A DNA stretch of 64,000 nt. It comes from CALZBJ01 sp945619025 (lineage in GTDB: Bacteria > Pseudomonadota > Gammaproteobacteria > Cardiobacteriales > Wohlfahrtiimonadaceae). The notes beneath the pieces are model-generated. The model was not told where the DNA came from and did not search any database. It worked only from the letters and a program-made list of their open reading frames with translations. Both the position numbers and the translations under genes were made by a program. The stretch is taken from contig CALZBJ010000008.1 of NCBI GenBank assembly GCA_945619025.1, forward strand, positions 1-64,000, read 5' to 3'. Of this stretch, positions 63,007 to 64,000 are shown one piece after another. Each line of letters opens with the position of its first letter. The stretch's first letter is position 1.

Positions 63007-63894
63007 CTATTTCTTTGCTTGTTTCTCATCGAGCACAATGATCGTGACCGTCGTTCCGGCAATGAGGTGGCGCTCATCAATCTCCGCACTGCTGTGATCG
63101 AAGGCAATTTTTACCGGAATCCGCTGCGCAAGGGTTACCCATGGATAATTGGGCTGAATCGATTGCAATAATTGCTCCGCCGTTTGCGCACTTTGGTCAA
63201 AAATCGCCCGCCCGTAACCGGTGATATAGCCATACATTTTCGGCGCGCCATTATAGGGAATAATCTCAACGCGATAGCCCACATCAATATGTTTAAGCTT
63301 AGTCTCTTCAAAATACCCAACCACATGGAAACTGTCTTTATCCACTAGGGCAAATAGCGGCTGCCCTGCGGGAATCACATTCCCCTCGCGAATATTCATA
63401 TTGGTAATATAGCCGCTCGCTTCGGCGTGAATCTTCGTGCGGCTTAGATCAAGTTCTGCTTTTTCTACCGCAATTTGAGCCTGCTCTACCTGATCATTTA
63501 ATAGGTCTAAATTGTATTTCACCTCTTCAAGATGCTCTTTTGAGATGGCGGCGGCGTTACTTAAACTGGTACGGCGCTCATACTGTTGTTTCGCTTGCTC
63601 TTGGCGCACTTCAAGCTGTTTGAGCTGCGCTTCAGAGTTTTTCAGGTTGATCTCATAATCGGTGGGATCGATCTCAAATAAAAGGTCGCCCTTCTCCACA
63701 TATTGATTATCCACGATCGGAAGTGATACGAGTTTCCCTGAAACCTGCGCCGAGACTTGAATCACATTGGCGCGAATTTTTCCATCACGGGTCCAACCGC
63801 CCAAAATGTAGAAATTCCACAGCTGGTACGCCACTACAATCATGATAAAAGCCATCACAACCGTAATCAGATATCGTTTTAATGTCGCGTTCAT
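63007..63894 (-). CDS. aaeA: AaeA-type membrane fusion protein
   Basis: This HlyD-family adaptor has 295 residues with an N-terminal membrane helix (YLITVVMAFIMIVVAYQLW), the family segment YILGGWTRDGKIRANVIQVSAQVSG, the biotinyl-lipoyl half IVDNQYVEKGDLLFEIDPTDYE, a coiled-coil hairpin (~75-145), the second lipoyl half and a beta-barrel (KDSFHVVGYFEETKLKHIDVG). It is the periplasmic partner of AaeB. It follows aaeX by 3 bases and precedes aaeB by 6. Confidence 0.9.
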   Translation of the reverse strand: MNATLKRYLITVVMAFIMIVVAYQLWNFYILGGWTRDGKIRANVIQVSAQVSGKLVSLPIVDNQYVEKGDLLFEIDPTDYEINLKNSEAQLKQLEVRQEQAKQQYERRTSLSNAAAISKEHLEEVKYNLDLLNDQVEQAQIAVEKAELDLSRTKIHAEASGYITNMNIREGNVIPAGQPLFALVDKDSFHVVGYFEETKLKHIDVGYRVEIIPYNGAPKMYGYITGYGRAIFDQSAQTAEQLLQSIQPNYPWVTLAQRIPVKIAFDHSSAEIDERHLIAGTTVTIIVLDEKQAKK

Positions 63895-63897
63895 TTA

Positions 63898-64000
63898 CTA
63901 ACCTTGTAAGCCTTGTATAAATAGAAGAATCAGGTGGCTGATATAAAGAGAGACAAAATAGACACTAATGTCTACCAAATTGGGGTGCCAAATTGTGCCG
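63898..64000 (-). CDS. aaeX: AaeX-like DUF1656 membrane protein, N-terminus cut by the window edge
   Basis: The last 34 residues are visible, running GTIWHPNLVDISVY and then a hydrophobic helix to the TAG at 63898-63900. The WHP-x-L-x motif before the final membrane helix is the mark of AaeX/DUF1656 proteins, and the position directly before aaeA-aaeB is as in the E. coli aaeXAB operon. The remainder lies right of the window. Confidence 0.8.
   Translation of the reverse strand, partial: GTIWHPNLVDISVYFVSLYISHLILLFIQGLQG

Noticed and set aside
1..64000. tRNA, rRNA, CRISPR, insertion sequences or prophage
   Set aside because: I looked in the gaps and found no cloverleaf, repeat-spacer array, transposase or integrase.

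Overview
The window reads as chromosomal DNA of a Gram-negative gammaproteobacterium. Evidence is LptD and LapA (outer membrane LPS biogenesis), GreB, IspG (MEP pathway), HemJ, a succinate dehydrogenase set in the order sdhCDAB, periplasmic binding-protein transport, and NarX/NarL control of a membrane-bound nitrate reductase. Gene content and moderate GC would suit a Cardiobacteriales-type organism (Wohlfahrtiimonas/Ignatzschineria-like). That placement is an inference from general knowledge and is not proven by the sequence. I see no phage, insertion sequence, CRISPR array, rRNA or tRNA.

Layout. 1-14 kb is mostly housekeeping: a lapA fragment, an Arg/Asn/Gln-tailed protein that looks like a decayed DEAD-box helicase, greB, a lytic transglycosylase, trmB-ispG, hemJ, a PIN-PhoH ATPase, bcp, dprA, a large M48 protease and a coupled hydrolase/unknown pair. 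14-20 kb holds lptD and a glutamate/aspartate ABC importer (gltIJKL). 20-29 kb holds sdhCDAB, macAB, apt and two unknown genes. 29.6-42.2 kb is one leftward nitrate-respiration block: narGHJI, narK1, narK2, narX, narL. Two promoter regions in it carry the same ~75-bp block, and RNA hairpins lie in the narK1 leader and between narK1 and narK2. A hemerythrin-like gene follows at 42.5 kb.

43-45.7 kb holds three genes I cannot name: a nuclease-like/transmembrane/OB-fold protein, a polytopic membrane protein and a 48-residue acidic peptide ending in a two-cysteine Gly-rich motif. 45.8-54.2 kb is visibly AT-richer than its flanks. Its genes match, one for one, the indole-3-acetic acid catabolism set iacA-B-I-C-D-E-F-G-H plus the MarR regulator iacR, with two near-identical 20-bp palindromes in front of iacA as candidate IacR operators. 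The expected product, catechol, has no ring-cleavage genes here.

54-64 kb carries a photolyase, a 1757-residue fusion of a DEDDh exonuclease, a RecQ helicase and a UvrD-type helicase, and the aaeXAB aromatic-acid efflux operon, whose aaeX is cut by the right edge.

Functionally the window combines anaerobic respiration (nitrate uptake, sensing and reduction), aerobic respiration (succinate dehydrogenase), uptake of acidic amino acids, and handling of aromatic acids by both catabolism (iac) and efflux (aae).
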